A program made the translations under genes and the position numbers. Of a stretch of 43,749 bases of DNA, positions 1 through 7,627 are shown piece after piece (position 1 is the first letter of the stretch; each line of letters opens with the position of its first letter). The stretch is taken from the NCBI RefSeq assembly GCF_003003995.1, contig NZ_PVWF01000036.1:1-43749 (forward strand). Direction: 5' to 3'. The notes beneath the pieces are model-generated. The model was not told the DNA's origin and did not search any database. It saw nothing but the letters and a program-made list of their open reading frames with translations. The DNA is from Pleurocapsa sp. CCALA 161. Its GTDB lineage: Bacteria; Cyanobacteriota; Cyanobacteriia; Cyanobacteriales; Xenococcaceae.

Positions 1-180
1 AACATTCCCATCCTCATTTGTTAGTTCTAAACCATACTCTTCTGGCTCGTCCAAGTTCAAATCTTTAACCTGACAAGTACTGTGAAAGATAGCTTCGCCC
101 ATAAAATCAATATGATAAACATTAACCCACTGTTCGGGATGTAGTTTATCGGCTTCGTCTGCATAGATACCTTTAATCAC
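1..180 (-). CDS. Unknown protein, N-terminal part, runs off the window
   Basis: An open frame enters from the left edge on the minus strand; about 60 codons are visible. The likely start is a GTG at 180-178 (VIKGIYADEADK...), because its GTGA overlaps the TGA stop of the upstream gene. Such a 4-base overlap suggests translational coupling, so the two genes probably form one operon. An in-frame stop lies only a dozen codons further upstream. The visible part is acidic and soluble-looking (QWVNVYHIDFMGEAIF), with no signal peptide or membrane span. I do not recognise the family. Confidence 0.45.
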   Translation of the reverse strand, partial: MIKGIYADEADKLHPEQWVNVYHIDFMGEAIFHSTCQVKDLNLDEPEEYGLELTNEDGNV

Positions 181-836
181 TGACCTAGCCTCTTCCTCGC
201 ACCTCTAACATTCCCCAACTGCTTCAACGCCATCGCACTAACCAAACAAACACCACCAGTTATATACAAACCCTTATTTCCCGTACCCATCCCAATAAAC
301 CTAACTACTGCAAAACTAAACAGCATCGCGATAATCACGGGCATAATCACCACATACTGAGTATGTTCGGGTTTATCCTGCTTCAGTCCCAGCTTCTCAT
401 TTCTGATGATTTTCCTCGCCAACATTGGATTTCTACCAGCTAGAGGTTGGAGTTCAGCTAATTTAGATTTACTAATCTCTAACCCCTGTCTTTGGGCTTC
501 TGCTGCCATGACTAGGCGAATATGGGCATCACTAGGAAGCTCCAATTCAATCTCTAGCATCTCCAGAAAGATATCTCTGCCTGGATTAGCCACGGCAAAA
601 CAAACGACTCTCGCCCCAGCCGAAATCATATCTTCTAGCCAATATCTGATACTGGTAGTCAACCTTTTAGCTTCTGGCAGAATTAATAAAGTATCTTCAC
701 CATATGCGAAGCGGTATCCTTTAGGACAGTTATCTAAAATCTCTTGTTTTATCGCATCAACAGTTAAATCCTTCTCCCCTGTCGGATCACCATTCTTGTT
801 GTATTGGGTTTCCGTCGTCGGGATATCTAACTGCAT
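177..836 (-). CDS. Hypothetical membrane-anchored protein with an in-frame repeat peptide
   Basis: A 219-residue protein if started at the ATG at 836 (MQLDIPTTETQ). A start ten codons earlier is possible, but those codons (MRCPWRSLIA) come from a dispersed-repeat-like GC-rich stretch, so I prefer the inner one. The first ~160 residues are soluble and charged. Near the C terminus there are two hydrophobic stretches (VVIMPVIIAMLFSFAVV and GLYITGGVCLVSAMAL), so the protein is probably membrane-tethered by a C-terminal hairpin. Residues near position 45 read PKGYRFAY, which is exactly the translation of a 24-nt dispersed repeat found elsewhere in the window; it appears to have been inserted without breaking the frame. 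The downstream gene overlaps the stop by 4 bases. Function unknown. Confidence 0.6.
   Translation of the reverse strand: MQLDIPTTETQYNKNGDPTGEKDLTVDAIKQEILDNCPKGYRFAYGEDTLLILPEAKRLTTSIRYWLEDMISAGARVVCFAVANPGRDIFLEMLEIELELPSDAHIRLVMAAEAQRQGLEISKSKLAELQPLAGRNPMLARKIIRNEKLGLKQDKPEHTQYVVIMPVIIAMLFSFAVVRFIGMGTGNKGLYITGGVCLVSAMALKQLGNVRGARKRLGQ
702..725 (-). repeat. 24-nt small dispersed repeat, type A (copy 1)
   Basis: On the minus strand it begins CCTAAAGGATACC and ends CTTCGCATAT. It lies in frame in the hypothetical gene and translates as PKGYRFAY. Near-identical 24-mers lie at 2558-2581, 5604-5627 and 11139-11162. Confidence 0.85.
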
Positions 837-1059
837 AGCGATTAGGCTCCGCCAGGGGCAACGCATCTAAATCCCCAAAGCTAGACAGAAAAAGAACTTG
901 AAAAAGTTTTTAAGCCTCAAATTAAATTTAATATCTGCATAAAAACTTGTTAATAGTAAACATGACTTACTTTTATCTGAACAAAGAAAAGTTGAGATGC
1001 CAGAAATAAAGAAGAGTTGTTTTCTTCTTCATTCTAGATTGAATTTTGATGAGATATTT

Positions 1060-1359
1060 CTAAGTAAGCAATAGTTCTCGAAGATAATTATTATCCCACC
1101 CTGCTCTTTTTCGCTTGCCTTTAATACTGCCTTTAATGCTTTTATGCTGCTTGATCAAATTCAAGGCTATGTGTCTAATAACCGCCAAGTTTTCGGGAGC
1201 ATTATCTTTTCTTATTCTAGAATCATCTTCATTAAAACCTACGTCTAATACCCAATGAAGCTGATTTTCAATTCCCCAATGTCCTCGAATATATTCAGCT
1301 AATTGTTTAGCATTTTCAGACAAGCTAGTGATAAAATATCTACTCTCATGCTTTATCAA
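1060..1359 (-). pseudogene. ISAs1-family transposase, C-terminal fragment
   Basis: About 99 codons match the C-terminal third of ISAs1-family DDE transposases: HWGIENQLHWVLDVGFNEDDSRIR, then NLAVIRHIALNLIKQ. The glutamate in HWGIENQLHW is the usual third acidic residue of the catalytic triad. Full proteins of this family are roughly 370 residues, so the N-terminal two thirds, with the two catalytic aspartates, are missing. It is an inactive relic directly beside other gene fragments (1369-2146), so several insertions and deletions seem to have piled up here. Confidence 0.85.
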
Positions 1360-1368
1360 ACTACTCGC

Positions 1369-1690
1369 CTAGCTGTTGTTTCTTTGGCTTCTGTACTGAC
1401 TCAGAATGCTGTCGGCTAACTGTCCTGGTGTCCACTTTGGGTAGACTGCTTCCCTCACTGCTTCTACTTTCTGCTTTAAATCCTCTGGCAAATCTTCTTC
1501 AGTCATTCTATCGGCGATCGCTCTGATTGCTAGTTCAGGAGTTGCCAATTCACGAGCTTTTAATTGGGCTGCTTGGCGGAGCAGTTGATTGAGCTGGACT
1601 TTTATTTGAGATTGATCGCTCCCAAGCGCATTATTGGGTACACAAACTACAGCCGGTGTTGGAAACGACACTCGGTAATAAAATGGTCTT
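1369..1690 (-). pseudogene. Fragment of an unknown gene between two IS relics
   Basis: On the minus strand a frame with genuine-looking composition runs from about 1690 to the TAG at 1369. It includes an amphipathic stretch (QIKVQLNQLLRQAAQLKAREL) and ends PKWTPGQLADSILSQYRSQRNNS. Upstream of about 1690 the same frame runs antisense through an IS5-type transposase fragment, so the gene's 5' part was probably replaced by that insertion. Its 3' end abuts the ISAs1 relic. I do not recognise the family; the call that it is a remnant rather than a gene is inference from its position. Confidence 0.4.
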
Positions 1691-1935
1691 GCCAGCCCGA
1701 AAAATTCAGTGTATTGAGCCAGTTTATGGAGCAATTTCCTACCGTAAAACGAGTCATGATTGACGGTATAGAAAGACCAATTCAAAGACCAAAAGACCCT
1801 GAACAACAGAAATTAAATTATTTGGGAAAGAAGAAACGTCACACGAGAGAACATCTAGCAGCAGTTGACGATCAAAAAAGAGTTTTGATCTTAAGCCAAG
1901 CTCGAAATGGCAAAGTACACGACAAGCGCGAAAAG
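1690..1935 (+). pseudogene. IS5-type (DDE_Tnp_4-like) transposase fragment
   Basis: The plus strand reads FPTVKRVMIDGIERPIQRPKDPEQQ, then YLGKKKRHTREHLAAVDDQKRVLILSQARNGKVHDKRE. This is the DDE core of IS5-group transposases: the MIDGIERP aspartate, the KKRHTREH block and the KVHDKRE block. Only ~80 codons remain. The frame then enters a GC-rich dispersed-repeat-like segment (about 1925-1985) and dies. Both transposase ends are lost, so it is inactive. Confidence 0.8.
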
Positions 1936-1984
1936 CCGTTGCGCGGGCGACGCGAAGCTAGTACTTTAGTGTTCCCCGCGTTGA

Positions 1985-2146
1985 GGCTATTCTTTAGCTG
2001 AAAGACTAGAAAGGGAAAAAAACAAACAAATTACCCCTTTGCCCTTGCAACAAGAACTACTAACTATTGCTCAACGGTATCAAACCTTACCGACTTTCGA
2101 TAACCGAACAGAAGAAGAAATTTTAGGCTACAACGATGGTTATTGA
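1985..2146 (+). pseudogene. vapB: vapB antitoxin, 3' remnant
   Basis: In the frame ending TGA at 2144-2146 the sequence reads LAERLEREKNKQ, then ELLTIAQRYQTLPTFDNRTEEEILGYNDGY. The ending EEILGY is the typical C terminus of VapB (PSK-operon type) antitoxins, which sit directly upstream of and overlap vapC. Here the overlap with the vapC ATG is 11 bases, as expected. The N-terminal DNA-binding half is gone: an in-frame TGA lies at 1982-1984 and upstream there is only repeat and IS5 debris. No start codon is left in a sensible place, so a functional antitoxin is unlikely. Confidence 0.7.
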
Positions 2147-2513
2147 TACTTCAGCAATTATAGCGATTCTAAATCTTGAACCAGAAGCAACTATCTTGAC
2201 TAATGCGATCGCTTCGGACTCGGTGCGTCTGATGTCTATGGGAACTGCTTTAGAATTATCAATTGTAGTTAGAGCTAGAAAACAAGAGGCAGGAATCAGA
2301 GAATTAGAGTTCTCTTTGTATAAATCAGCCATTAATTTGGTCAGCTTTGATGAAAATCAATTACAAATGGCTTGTTACGCTTTTGAGCATTACGGTAAGG
2401 GTAGAAATTCTGCCAGTTTAAATTTTGGTGATTGTTTTGCCTATGCTCTTAGCAAAACTTCTGGACAACCCTTGTTGTTTAAAGGTAACGATTTTATCCA
2501 GACTGATGTGTAA
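2136..2513 (+). CDS. vapC: VapC-family PIN-domain toxin
   Basis: A 125-residue PIN-domain protein, a putative Mg-dependent RNase toxin of a VapBC module. All four acidic catalytic positions are visible: Asp4 (MVIDTSAI), Glu40 (ALELS), Asp99 (NFGDCFAYALS) and Asp119 (GNDF). The start ATG overlaps the vapB remnant, which fixes it. The antitoxin is broken, so the toxin is orphaned at this locus. Expression must be low, or an antitoxin must act from elsewhere, or the toxin is silent. The last codons (FIQTDV) run straight into the terminal repeat of the IS66-type element, whose GTAA supplies the stop codon, so a few C-terminal residues may have been lost to that insertion. Confidence 0.88.
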   Translation: MVIDTSAIIAILNLEPEATILTNAIASDSVRLMSMGTALELSIVVRARKQEAGIRELEFSLYKSAINLVSFDENQLQMACYAFEHYGKGRNSASLNFGDCFAYALSKTSGQPLLFKGNDFIQTDV

Positions 2514-2538
2514 CCGTTCATTCCCCCCAGTCAAAAAA
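2510..2538 (+). repeat. Left terminal inverted repeat of the IS66-type element
   Basis: Starts GTAACCGTTCATTCCCCCC and pairs with 3336-3364. The first 19 bases match the right end exactly and the rest nearly so. It contains the TAA that stops vapC. Confidence 0.75.
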
Positions 2539-2557
2539 GAGCCAATTGCGCCCTTGT

Positions 2558-2581
2558 CCTAAAGGATACCGCTCCGCATAT
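2558..2581 (+). repeat. 24-nt small dispersed repeat, type A (copy 2)
   Basis: Begins CCTAAAGGATACC and ends CTCCGCATAT, one base different from the copies at 702-725 and 11139-11162. It sits inside the IS66-type element, between its left end and the transposase start. Confidence 0.8.
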
Positions 2582-3330
2582 GGTGTATGTTAAAAACATG
2601 GCTGGATTAGATAAAGATGACTTGGCACAGATGAACGAAGACTACTTCAAGTCTCTCAAAAAAGAGAGATTGGTAGAAGTTGCCAAAAATCTACATATCT
2701 TAGCTACAGATTTATGGGAAAAGCAACAGCAGAATTCAGCCAATAGCTCCCAACCTCCATCTAATGATAATCCCTACAGTTCAAAAGCAACAACAGAAGA
2801 ATCAAGCCTCAGTTCAGAATCAGAATCCACGACAGTCAAAACTCAACAGAAGCAAATAGATGAGTCGCAGCAAGATTCAAGAATTTTTAAATGATTGGAC
2901 AAACACAGAGCTGAGCATCGCAACGATAGACAGATGTATCCGAGAAACAGGAATTGCTTGTGTGCCAGTGGTAGAAGAGTTAGTAGAGCAACTACAACAA
3001 GCAGATCTTCTACATTTAGACGAAACTCATTGGTACGAGAGTGGAAAACTCCATTGGCTCTGGGTCGCTATCACCAGCAAAACCGCAGTGTTCCATATTG
3101 GTTCTCGCAGAAAAGAAGAATTATCCCATCTGGTTCAAGAAGCTTTTCTGGGTTGGTTAGTAACTGATGGGTATGCAGCCTACCGCTCTCACCCGAAACG
3201 ACAGAGGTGTTTGGCACACCTGATTCGTAAGGCGGTCGCCATTACAGGTGCCATCAATCAAAAAGCTGCACAAATTGGACAATGGATTTTAGCTGATTTA
3301 AGAGATAGCGATCGCCATGTCCTAATTTTT
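2580..3330 (+). pseudogene. IS66-family transposase, deleted and frameshifted
   Basis: The first piece (2580-2894) has the N-terminal features of IS66 TnpC: a leucine/charged coiled segment and then NSANSSQPPSNDNPYSSK, the Ser/Pro-rich linker. The second piece (about 2860-3300, another frame) has the DDE domain start: LLHLDETHWYESGKLHWLWVA, with the catalytic Asp in HLDET, then LVTDGYAAYR and RQRCLAHLIRK, with the second Asp. The region between (zinc-finger part) and everything after the second Asp are missing. A full protein is about 450-530 residues. Inactive. Confidence 0.85.
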
Positions 3331-3335
3331 CCTTA

Positions 3336-3364
3336 CTTTTTTAAAGGGGGGAATGAACGGTTAC
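3336..3364 (-). repeat. Right terminal inverted repeat of the IS66-type element
   Basis: Read on the minus strand it starts GTAACCGTTCATTCCCCCC and continues with a T/A-rich tail, mirroring 2510-2538. Confidence 0.75.
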
Positions 3365-3722
3365 ATCTCAGTGTCTCATGCTGATTGCCCACTTTTTTAC
3401 GCCACTTCTACTTTTTAGCAACTTATGTCCATCAGTCAGCCTCAGCCCTCTCATAGCTTCTGCTCTAAAGTTTTTAATAGTCTCTTTTGTCAGTCAACCA
3501 GGTAATTTGTAGTCAGAAAAAAAGTCCATAATTAAGATTTGAAACTTGCTAATATTTGACTTTTTCTCTCATTAATTCCTGAATTAATTGAGTTTTTTAA
3601 TAATAATTAACAACAATTGGTATGTTCATAGTTATTTTGTACTGTTGATCGGGGCTTGAATTTGTTTTAAAAATCAACTTCGTAACTGGGAACCTAACTT
3701 TAAAGAGGGTTTTTGATGCTTG
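3365..3722. other. Non-coding stretch between IS relic and MscS gene
   Basis: No convincing gene. On the minus strand about 45 codons, ending at a TGA at 3368-3370, are open (KETIKNFRAEAMRGLRLTDG), directly against the IS66-type end. This could be the remnant of a gene cut by the insertion, but I do not recognise it. The rest is AT-rich. Confidence 0.4.
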
Positions 3723-5558
3723 TCACCCCAAAAATAAGTTATGTGAAGCATTACCATCTAAAGATGCGTTGTAAGTAATCCATTGTGGTCTGCCGATAAC
3801 TATCTTATGTTGGGCAAAAGCACGGCGTACCCGCAAACGATACTCTCGACCCACTAACCATTGTTGCAGGGGTGCGGTTTTAATCCAGACTCTAATTAAC
3901 ATTCCCGTATGGGATAGGCTATCGATCCCCAAAATTTCGGGAGAATCGGGAATTTTATCTTGCCATTGGGGGCTATGGTACATTTCCTGAGCTACTAACT
4001 CTAGTATTTCTAATACCTTATCGGGATCGTTTTCGTAAGCGACTTCGATAGTAAAATCGACTCGCGACCAAAGACGGGTTAAATTTCTGACCTCAGCGAT
4101 CGCACTATTAGGGATGGTAATTAGCTGTCCTTCAGGATTCCGCAACTGAGTCAAGCGCAGATTGAATTCTTCGACAAAACCATCCATGCCGTTAATGATA
4201 ATTACATCGCCCACCGCAAAGCGATCTTCTAAGAGAATCAAACAACCGTTAACCACATCTTTGACTAGGCTTTGTGTGCCAAAAGAGATTGCCAAACCAA
4301 TTACCGCACCCCCTGCTAAAATCGAACCTGCGGAAATGTTGAACAAGGCTAGAGTCAAAACAATTCCTATTGAAAAAGAAACAAAGGTCATAAATCCCTT
4401 TAAAGCTGTAGCAATAGTTGTCAACCGCAAAGATTTACGCTGTGATTCGCCAAAAGATAGATAAGGATTGTGTTTCCAGGCATTTATAGAGCGTTGAATA
4501 AAGGTTTTACTAATTTCCAGTAATAAAGTTATCAAAAACCAAATTGCTAAAAATTGTAAGGGGTGAGATGCTACCGCTTTGCTCCAGCGCATTAAAATTG
4601 GCAAACGAGTCGTAATCCCATAAGTTCCTATGTACCAGGTAAGGATAATCAGCCAGACTAATATCCAACGCCAAGATTTATAAGTACGCAAACGCTTTTC
4701 TAAAGAAGCTCGAACGGTAAAAAGATCGGGGTCATTAGTTTCCTCGGTTGCCGTTGCTTCAAATTCTACATCGTCGTTGGATACTTCAGTTTGCATTTTC
4801 GCAGTTGCCGACTTTAAAGCTTTAACCTCCGCTTCATATTTCATCTGTAATTTGACCAGTCGCCTACCCAACAACCAATAAATTAAGACTAAAACAACGC
4901 TGGTAACAAAAACGCCCGCCAAAATAGCGATCGCCTCTTTCAACCGATGTCGAATTACCTTCGAGGAATATAAATATTCAACTTCACTAATTTTTTGCTG
5001 TAGAGACTTTTGCCACTCGCGAGCAATTTGTTCGGGGTTCTGGCTGTAAAAATTAACATCTGCTGGAGTAACAGTAGCAATAGTAAGGGGACGCAAATCG
5101 CGATCGTATTGAATCTGAACTACAGGACGATTATTCAAGGTAGAAGTAATTACCTGAGCGGAAGTTTTAGGCTTTTGGTTGGCGATTTCGGGACGAAATA
5201 TTTTCGTAACGACATCACCTCTAATTCTGCTAGTGGTTAACCACAGTAAAGCTTCGATATTTTTCGCCCTCATTTCTACAGGCAGGCGATCTGATTCTAA
5301 ATTACTACGATCTATGACTGTAGGGGCTGCAATCTGAAATAACTCCCGATCGTCAAGGGGAAACTTGACCCAAGTTACCTCCAGACTGCCGTATCTAATT
5401 ACTTCTAAAGGGTGTAAATCATTGCTGTTGCCATTTGTATCCAAAGAAAATTGCCCGACCGCCGAAAATTGCCAGGTAATTACTAAGATAAATGCCAAAA
5501 AAAAGGTTACGAGAAAACGAATTGGGGGCTTACAGTAATTTTTGTTTAAATAGACCAT
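3723..5558 (-). CDS. MscS-family mechanosensitive channel, large cyanobacterial form
   Basis: A 611-residue membrane protein. An N-terminal signal/TM segment (residues ~12-32) is followed by a ~170-residue periplasmic domain, a TM segment near 208-230, a cytoplasmic coiled part, then further TM segments. The pore-lining helix and upper beta domain of MscS follow from about residue 405: AGSILAGGAVIGLAISFGTQ, then LVKDVVNG, DRFAVGDVI and the ITIPNSAI strand. The C-terminal ~100 residues form the alpha/beta cage. MscS channels open on membrane tension to release solutes during osmotic downshock; the large extra domain could adapt gating or location. E. coli MscS is 286 residues, so this belongs to the long subclass. 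It stands alone, with a heptamer array just upstream. Confidence 0.85.
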   Translation of the reverse strand: MVYLNKNYCKPPIRFLVTFFLAFILVITWQFSAVGQFSLDTNGNSNDLHPLEVIRYGSLEVTWVKFPLDDRELFQIAAPTVIDRSNLESDRLPVEMRAKNIEALLWLTTSRIRGDVVTKIFRPEIANQKPKTSAQVITSTLNNRPVVQIQYDRDLRPLTIATVTPADVNFYSQNPEQIAREWQKSLQQKISEVEYLYSSKVIRHRLKEAIAILAGVFVTSVVLVLIYWLLGRRLVKLQMKYEAEVKALKSATAKMQTEVSNDDVEFEATATEETNDPDLFTVRASLEKRLRTYKSWRWILVWLIILTWYIGTYGITTRLPILMRWSKAVASHPLQFLAIWFLITLLLEISKTFIQRSINAWKHNPYLSFGESQRKSLRLTTIATALKGFMTFVSFSIGIVLTLALFNISAGSILAGGAVIGLAISFGTQSLVKDVVNGCLILLEDRFAVGDVIIINGMDGFVEEFNLRLTQLRNPEGQLITIPNSAIAEVRNLTRLWSRVDFTIEVAYENDPDKVLEILELVAQEMYHSPQWQDKIPDSPEILGIDSLSHTGMLIRVWIKTAPLQQWLVGREYRLRVRRAFAQHKIVIGRPQWITYNASLDGNASHNLFLG

Positions 5559-5566
5559 ACGAACTT

Positions 5567-5659
5567 GAAGTAAAAAGTAAGAAGTAAGAAGTAAGAAGTA
5601 AGCCCTAAAGGATACCGCTTCGCATAAAGTAAGAAGTAAGAAGTAAGAAGTAAGAAGTT
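5567..5659. repeat. Heptamer array (AAGTAAG) interrupted by a 24-nt repeat
   Basis: Tandem 7-mers AAGTAAG run on both sides of a type A 24-mer (5604-5627). The 24-mer appears to have landed inside an existing array. The array lies upstream of the MscS gene and downstream of the AI-2E exporter gene. Confidence 0.85.
5604..5627 (+). repeat. 24-nt small dispersed repeat, type A (copy 3)
   Basis: Begins CCTAAAGGATACC and ends CTTCGCATAA, flanked on both sides by the heptamer AAGTAAG, so its edges are unusually clear. Confidence 0.8.
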
Positions 5660-5711
5660 TTACTCAACTATATATAGTTTGCTGTAAACATAATCAATCA
5701 ATGTTCAATGT

Positions 5712-6755
5712 TTAATGGTCAGTAGTTTGAGTGATTTTGCTGCTGTCGGCGATTCTTTTGATTGCCCCCGCCAGAGGGACAGCTAAAATTAAACCTAAAA
5801 CTCCGCCGAGTTTAGCTCCCAATAACAGAGAAATAATAATCCATACTGGATTAAGCCCGACTAAATTACCAAAAATACGCGGTGCTAAAGTATTATCGAT
5901 CGCTTGGTCTATTATTAGAGCTACTATCAATACTTCTACTCCTAACCCAACACTTTTAAGTCCTGTTAGTAAACTAACGCTTATAATACCGATAATATCT
6001 CCCAAAGGAATTAGTACCAAAGCCCCAATTGCCAGACCGAATAATAAGCCAAAGGGTACTTTTAACAATAAAAAAGCCGTAGTGATAGAAATACTCATTA
6101 GCAAAGCGATTGTAGCTTGACCGATAAAGTAATTTTCAAAACTTTGTTTGAGAGATGACTCAACCCGATCGCCCCAATCATCGGGCAACCACTGCCAAAT
6201 TCCTGACCAAAAGCGATCGCCATGAATCAGTAGGTAAAAGGTTAATACTAATGTTATCAAAAGCTCTAAACTGCTATCGAATACTCCGAGGGCAAAATTA
6301 ATTACGTATGCAGGTAAAGCTCTTACTTCCGTAGCAAAACGCTCGTCTAGCTGAAATATAAAAGCACTAACATCAAAGGGAAGATTTTTGTCAATTGCCC
6401 ATACTTCAAATGCCTGTAGCTGCACCTTACTAGAATCGATCCAGCTTGGTAAGCGACGGGGAAAATCGTATAACTGGCGGAGCAATACGGGTAGCAAAGT
6501 AAAAGTTATAGTGCCTAAAATTATTAATGCCAACAAGAAGACCAGAGCGATCGCATAACCACGTTTAAATTTCCACGTTACGAGCAATTTCACGGGATAA
6601 TTCAACAAGAAAGCAAGTAGTGCTGCTGTTACAATCAAAACCAGCGTGGGTTGTAAATAGCGAAATACGGGAAATAAATAATAACCATTGACGACAATAA
6701 AAGTTATTAATAATCCCCAATATAGCCAGCGCGGAAGCTTATTCTCGAACATCAT
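5712..6755 (-). CDS. AI-2E family transporter (PerM/YdiK-like)
   Basis: A 347-residue polytopic membrane protein with the layout of the AI-2E exporter family. There are two or three N-terminal TM segments (residues ~10-35 and ~60-90), a periplasmic loop, and a C-terminal bundle. The family-typical segment runs GLLFGLAIGALVLIPLGDIIG, then LIIDQAIDNTLAPRIFGNLVGLNPVWIIISLLLGAKLGGVLGLILAVPLAG. Members act as exporters or antiporters, and substrates differ between members, so no substrate can be named here. The gene upstream (91 aa) ends only 4 bases away, so they are almost certainly co-transcribed. Confidence 0.88.
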   Translation of the reverse strand: MMFENKLPRWLYWGLLITFIVVNGYYLFPVFRYLQPTLVLIVTAALLAFLLNYPVKLLVTWKFKRGYAIALVFLLALIILGTITFTLLPVLLRQLYDFPRRLPSWIDSSKVQLQAFEVWAIDKNLPFDVSAFIFQLDERFATEVRALPAYVINFALGVFDSSLELLITLVLTFYLLIHGDRFWSGIWQWLPDDWGDRVESSLKQSFENYFIGQATIALLMSISITTAFLLLKVPFGLLFGLAIGALVLIPLGDIIGIISVSLLTGLKSVGLGVEVLIVALIIDQAIDNTLAPRIFGNLVGLNPVWIIISLLLGAKLGGVLGLILAVPLAGAIKRIADSSKITQTTDH

Positions 6756-6759
6756 TTAC

Positions 6760-7035
6760 TTATTTCTTATTGCGGGAAATCTGTTGTTTTTTCAAGCGAT
6801 CGCGCAGCACCGATTCTTCTTCAAGATCTTGCCTTGCTTGAAGCTGACGTAGAGCTTCCTGGGTTGTGCCGACAATTAGTCCCCCAGTGCCACAGATTAG
6901 CATATAGGTTTGTTCTAAGTTCTGATAGTTTTTGCTGCTATAGGGAGACTCGACAATCTTTGCCAGCACCAAACCGATACCTACGCCTAATGCTGCGGTC
7001 ACTACCCCTGCAAACCAGATTTTACGTTGGTTCAT
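6760..7035 (-). CDS. Small membrane protein, conserved cyanobacterial type
   Basis: 91 residues. An N-terminal TM/signal segment (FAGVVTAALGVGIGLVLAKI), a glycine-rich second hydrophobic stretch (LICGTGGLIVGTTQEALRQL), then a charged, helical C-terminal tail rich in Arg, Glu and Lys. No known domain recognised. It precedes the AI-2E family exporter by 4 bases and probably forms an operon with it; a helper or structural role is possible but unproven. Confidence 0.7.
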   Translation of the reverse strand: MNQRKIWFAGVVTAALGVGIGLVLAKIVESPYSSKNYQNLEQTYMLICGTGGLIVGTTQEALRQLQARQDLEEESVLRDRLKKQQISRNKK

Positions 7036-7085
7036 AATTTATACTCTACGATGTGAGTTATCTTTTTCGTTCACTTTAATTTTTT

Positions 7086-7117
7086 AGCTATCAGCTATCA
7101 GCTATCAGCTATTAGCT
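7086..7117. repeat. Heptamer array (AGCTATC)
   Basis: Four to five tandem 7-mers AGCTATC/AGCTATT just upstream of the broken four-helix gene. The same AGCTA core recurs downstream of it (7552-7588) and around the second copy (10930-10957 and 11522-11577). Confidence 0.8.
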
Positions 7118-7137
7118 TCTTACCGTATAATGCTTTT

Positions 7138-7569
7138 ATGCAAGATTTTACTCAATTAAAAGTTTGGCGCAAAGGGCTTGGCACGCATGCAAGCGCATAG
7201 CTTTACAGTTAATTTGTATAAAATGACTGCTAATTTTCCGCCAGAAGAGAAGGCGAACGCGAATGCGTTCTAGTCGTCGTTGAGACGACGATCTGCGCGA
7301 ATGCGCTGCGACTAACCAATCAAATACGTCGCGCCTCTGTTTCCATTGAATCAAATTTGGCGGAGGGCTGTGGTCGTAATGGAGATAAAGAATTTAGTAG
7401 ATTCATAGATTTAGCTCAAGGTAGTGCCTATGAAGTTCGGTGTCAGTTATTCATAGCTCGCGATTTGGGTTTCTTATCAGTAGATAACTTTAACTTGCTT
7501 ATAAGCAAAATCGATGAAATATCTCGCATGATGATTGCTTTCCAAAAAAAGCTGAAAGCTGAGAGCTAA
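7138..7569 (+). pseudogene. Four-helix-bundle (S23/IVP-type) gene, broken by two repeat insertions
   Basis: Start MQDFTQLKVWRK is the family's usual N terminus, and the end reads ARDLGFLSVDNFNLLISKIDEISRMMIAFQKKLKAES. Two insertions kill it. At 7175-7193 a 19-nt piece (GGCTTGGCACGCATGCAAG) shifts the frame; removing it restores RKAHSFTVNLYKMTANFPPEEK. At 7253-7311 a 59-nt GC-rich piece with a GTCGTC...GACGAC hairpin adds stops. Downstream the frame is intact (NLAEGCGRNGDKEFSRF). Proteins of this family are encoded in 23S rRNA intervening sequences and at many other loci, and resemble the Avd protein of retroelements. A second, full-length copy lies inverted on the other side of the RND pump gene. 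Confidence 0.85.
7253..7311 (+). repeat. 59-nt GC-rich repeat (type C, copy 1)
   Basis: Starts GCGAACGCGAATGCGTTC and ends TGCGCGAATGCGCTGCGA, with a hairpin GTCGTC-GTTGA-GACGAC in the middle. The related 60-nt copy at 11328-11387 has a different central hairpin but the same edges, and sits at the same codon position of the homologous gene. Confidence 0.8.
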
Positions 7570-7588
7570 GAGCTGAGAGCTAAAAACT
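7552..7588. repeat. Heptamer-like array (AGAGCTA/AGAGCTG)
   Basis: Degenerate 7-mers AAAGCTG, AGAGCTA and AGAGCTG straddle the stop codon of the broken four-helix gene. Confidence 0.7.
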
Positions 7589-7627
7589 AATAAATCTGAA
7601 CTAAGCTAATTCATATTAAACGTACTC

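Larger units (their letters stand above)
2510..3364 (+). mobile_element. Internally deleted IS66-type element with terminal inverted repeats
   Basis: Ends are defined by inverted repeats starting GTAACCGTTCATTCCCCCC (2510-2538 on the plus strand; 3336-3364 read on the minus strand). GTAA at the tips is characteristic of IS66-family ends. At 855 bp it is much shorter than a complete element. Inside are two out-of-frame pieces of an IS66 transposase. I find no 8-bp target duplication: the flanks are ACTGATGT on the left and ATCTCAGT on the right. It is non-autonomous but could be mobilised in trans. Confidence 0.75.

Noticed and set aside
1564-2001. Complete small transposase gene on the plus strand
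   Set aside because: Only the stretch from about 1690 to 1935 matches a transposase; the first part is antisense to another fragment and the last part is repeat DNA.
2510-3364. Composite transposon carrying vapC
   Set aside because: vapC lies outside the inverted repeats; the element contains only its own broken transposase.
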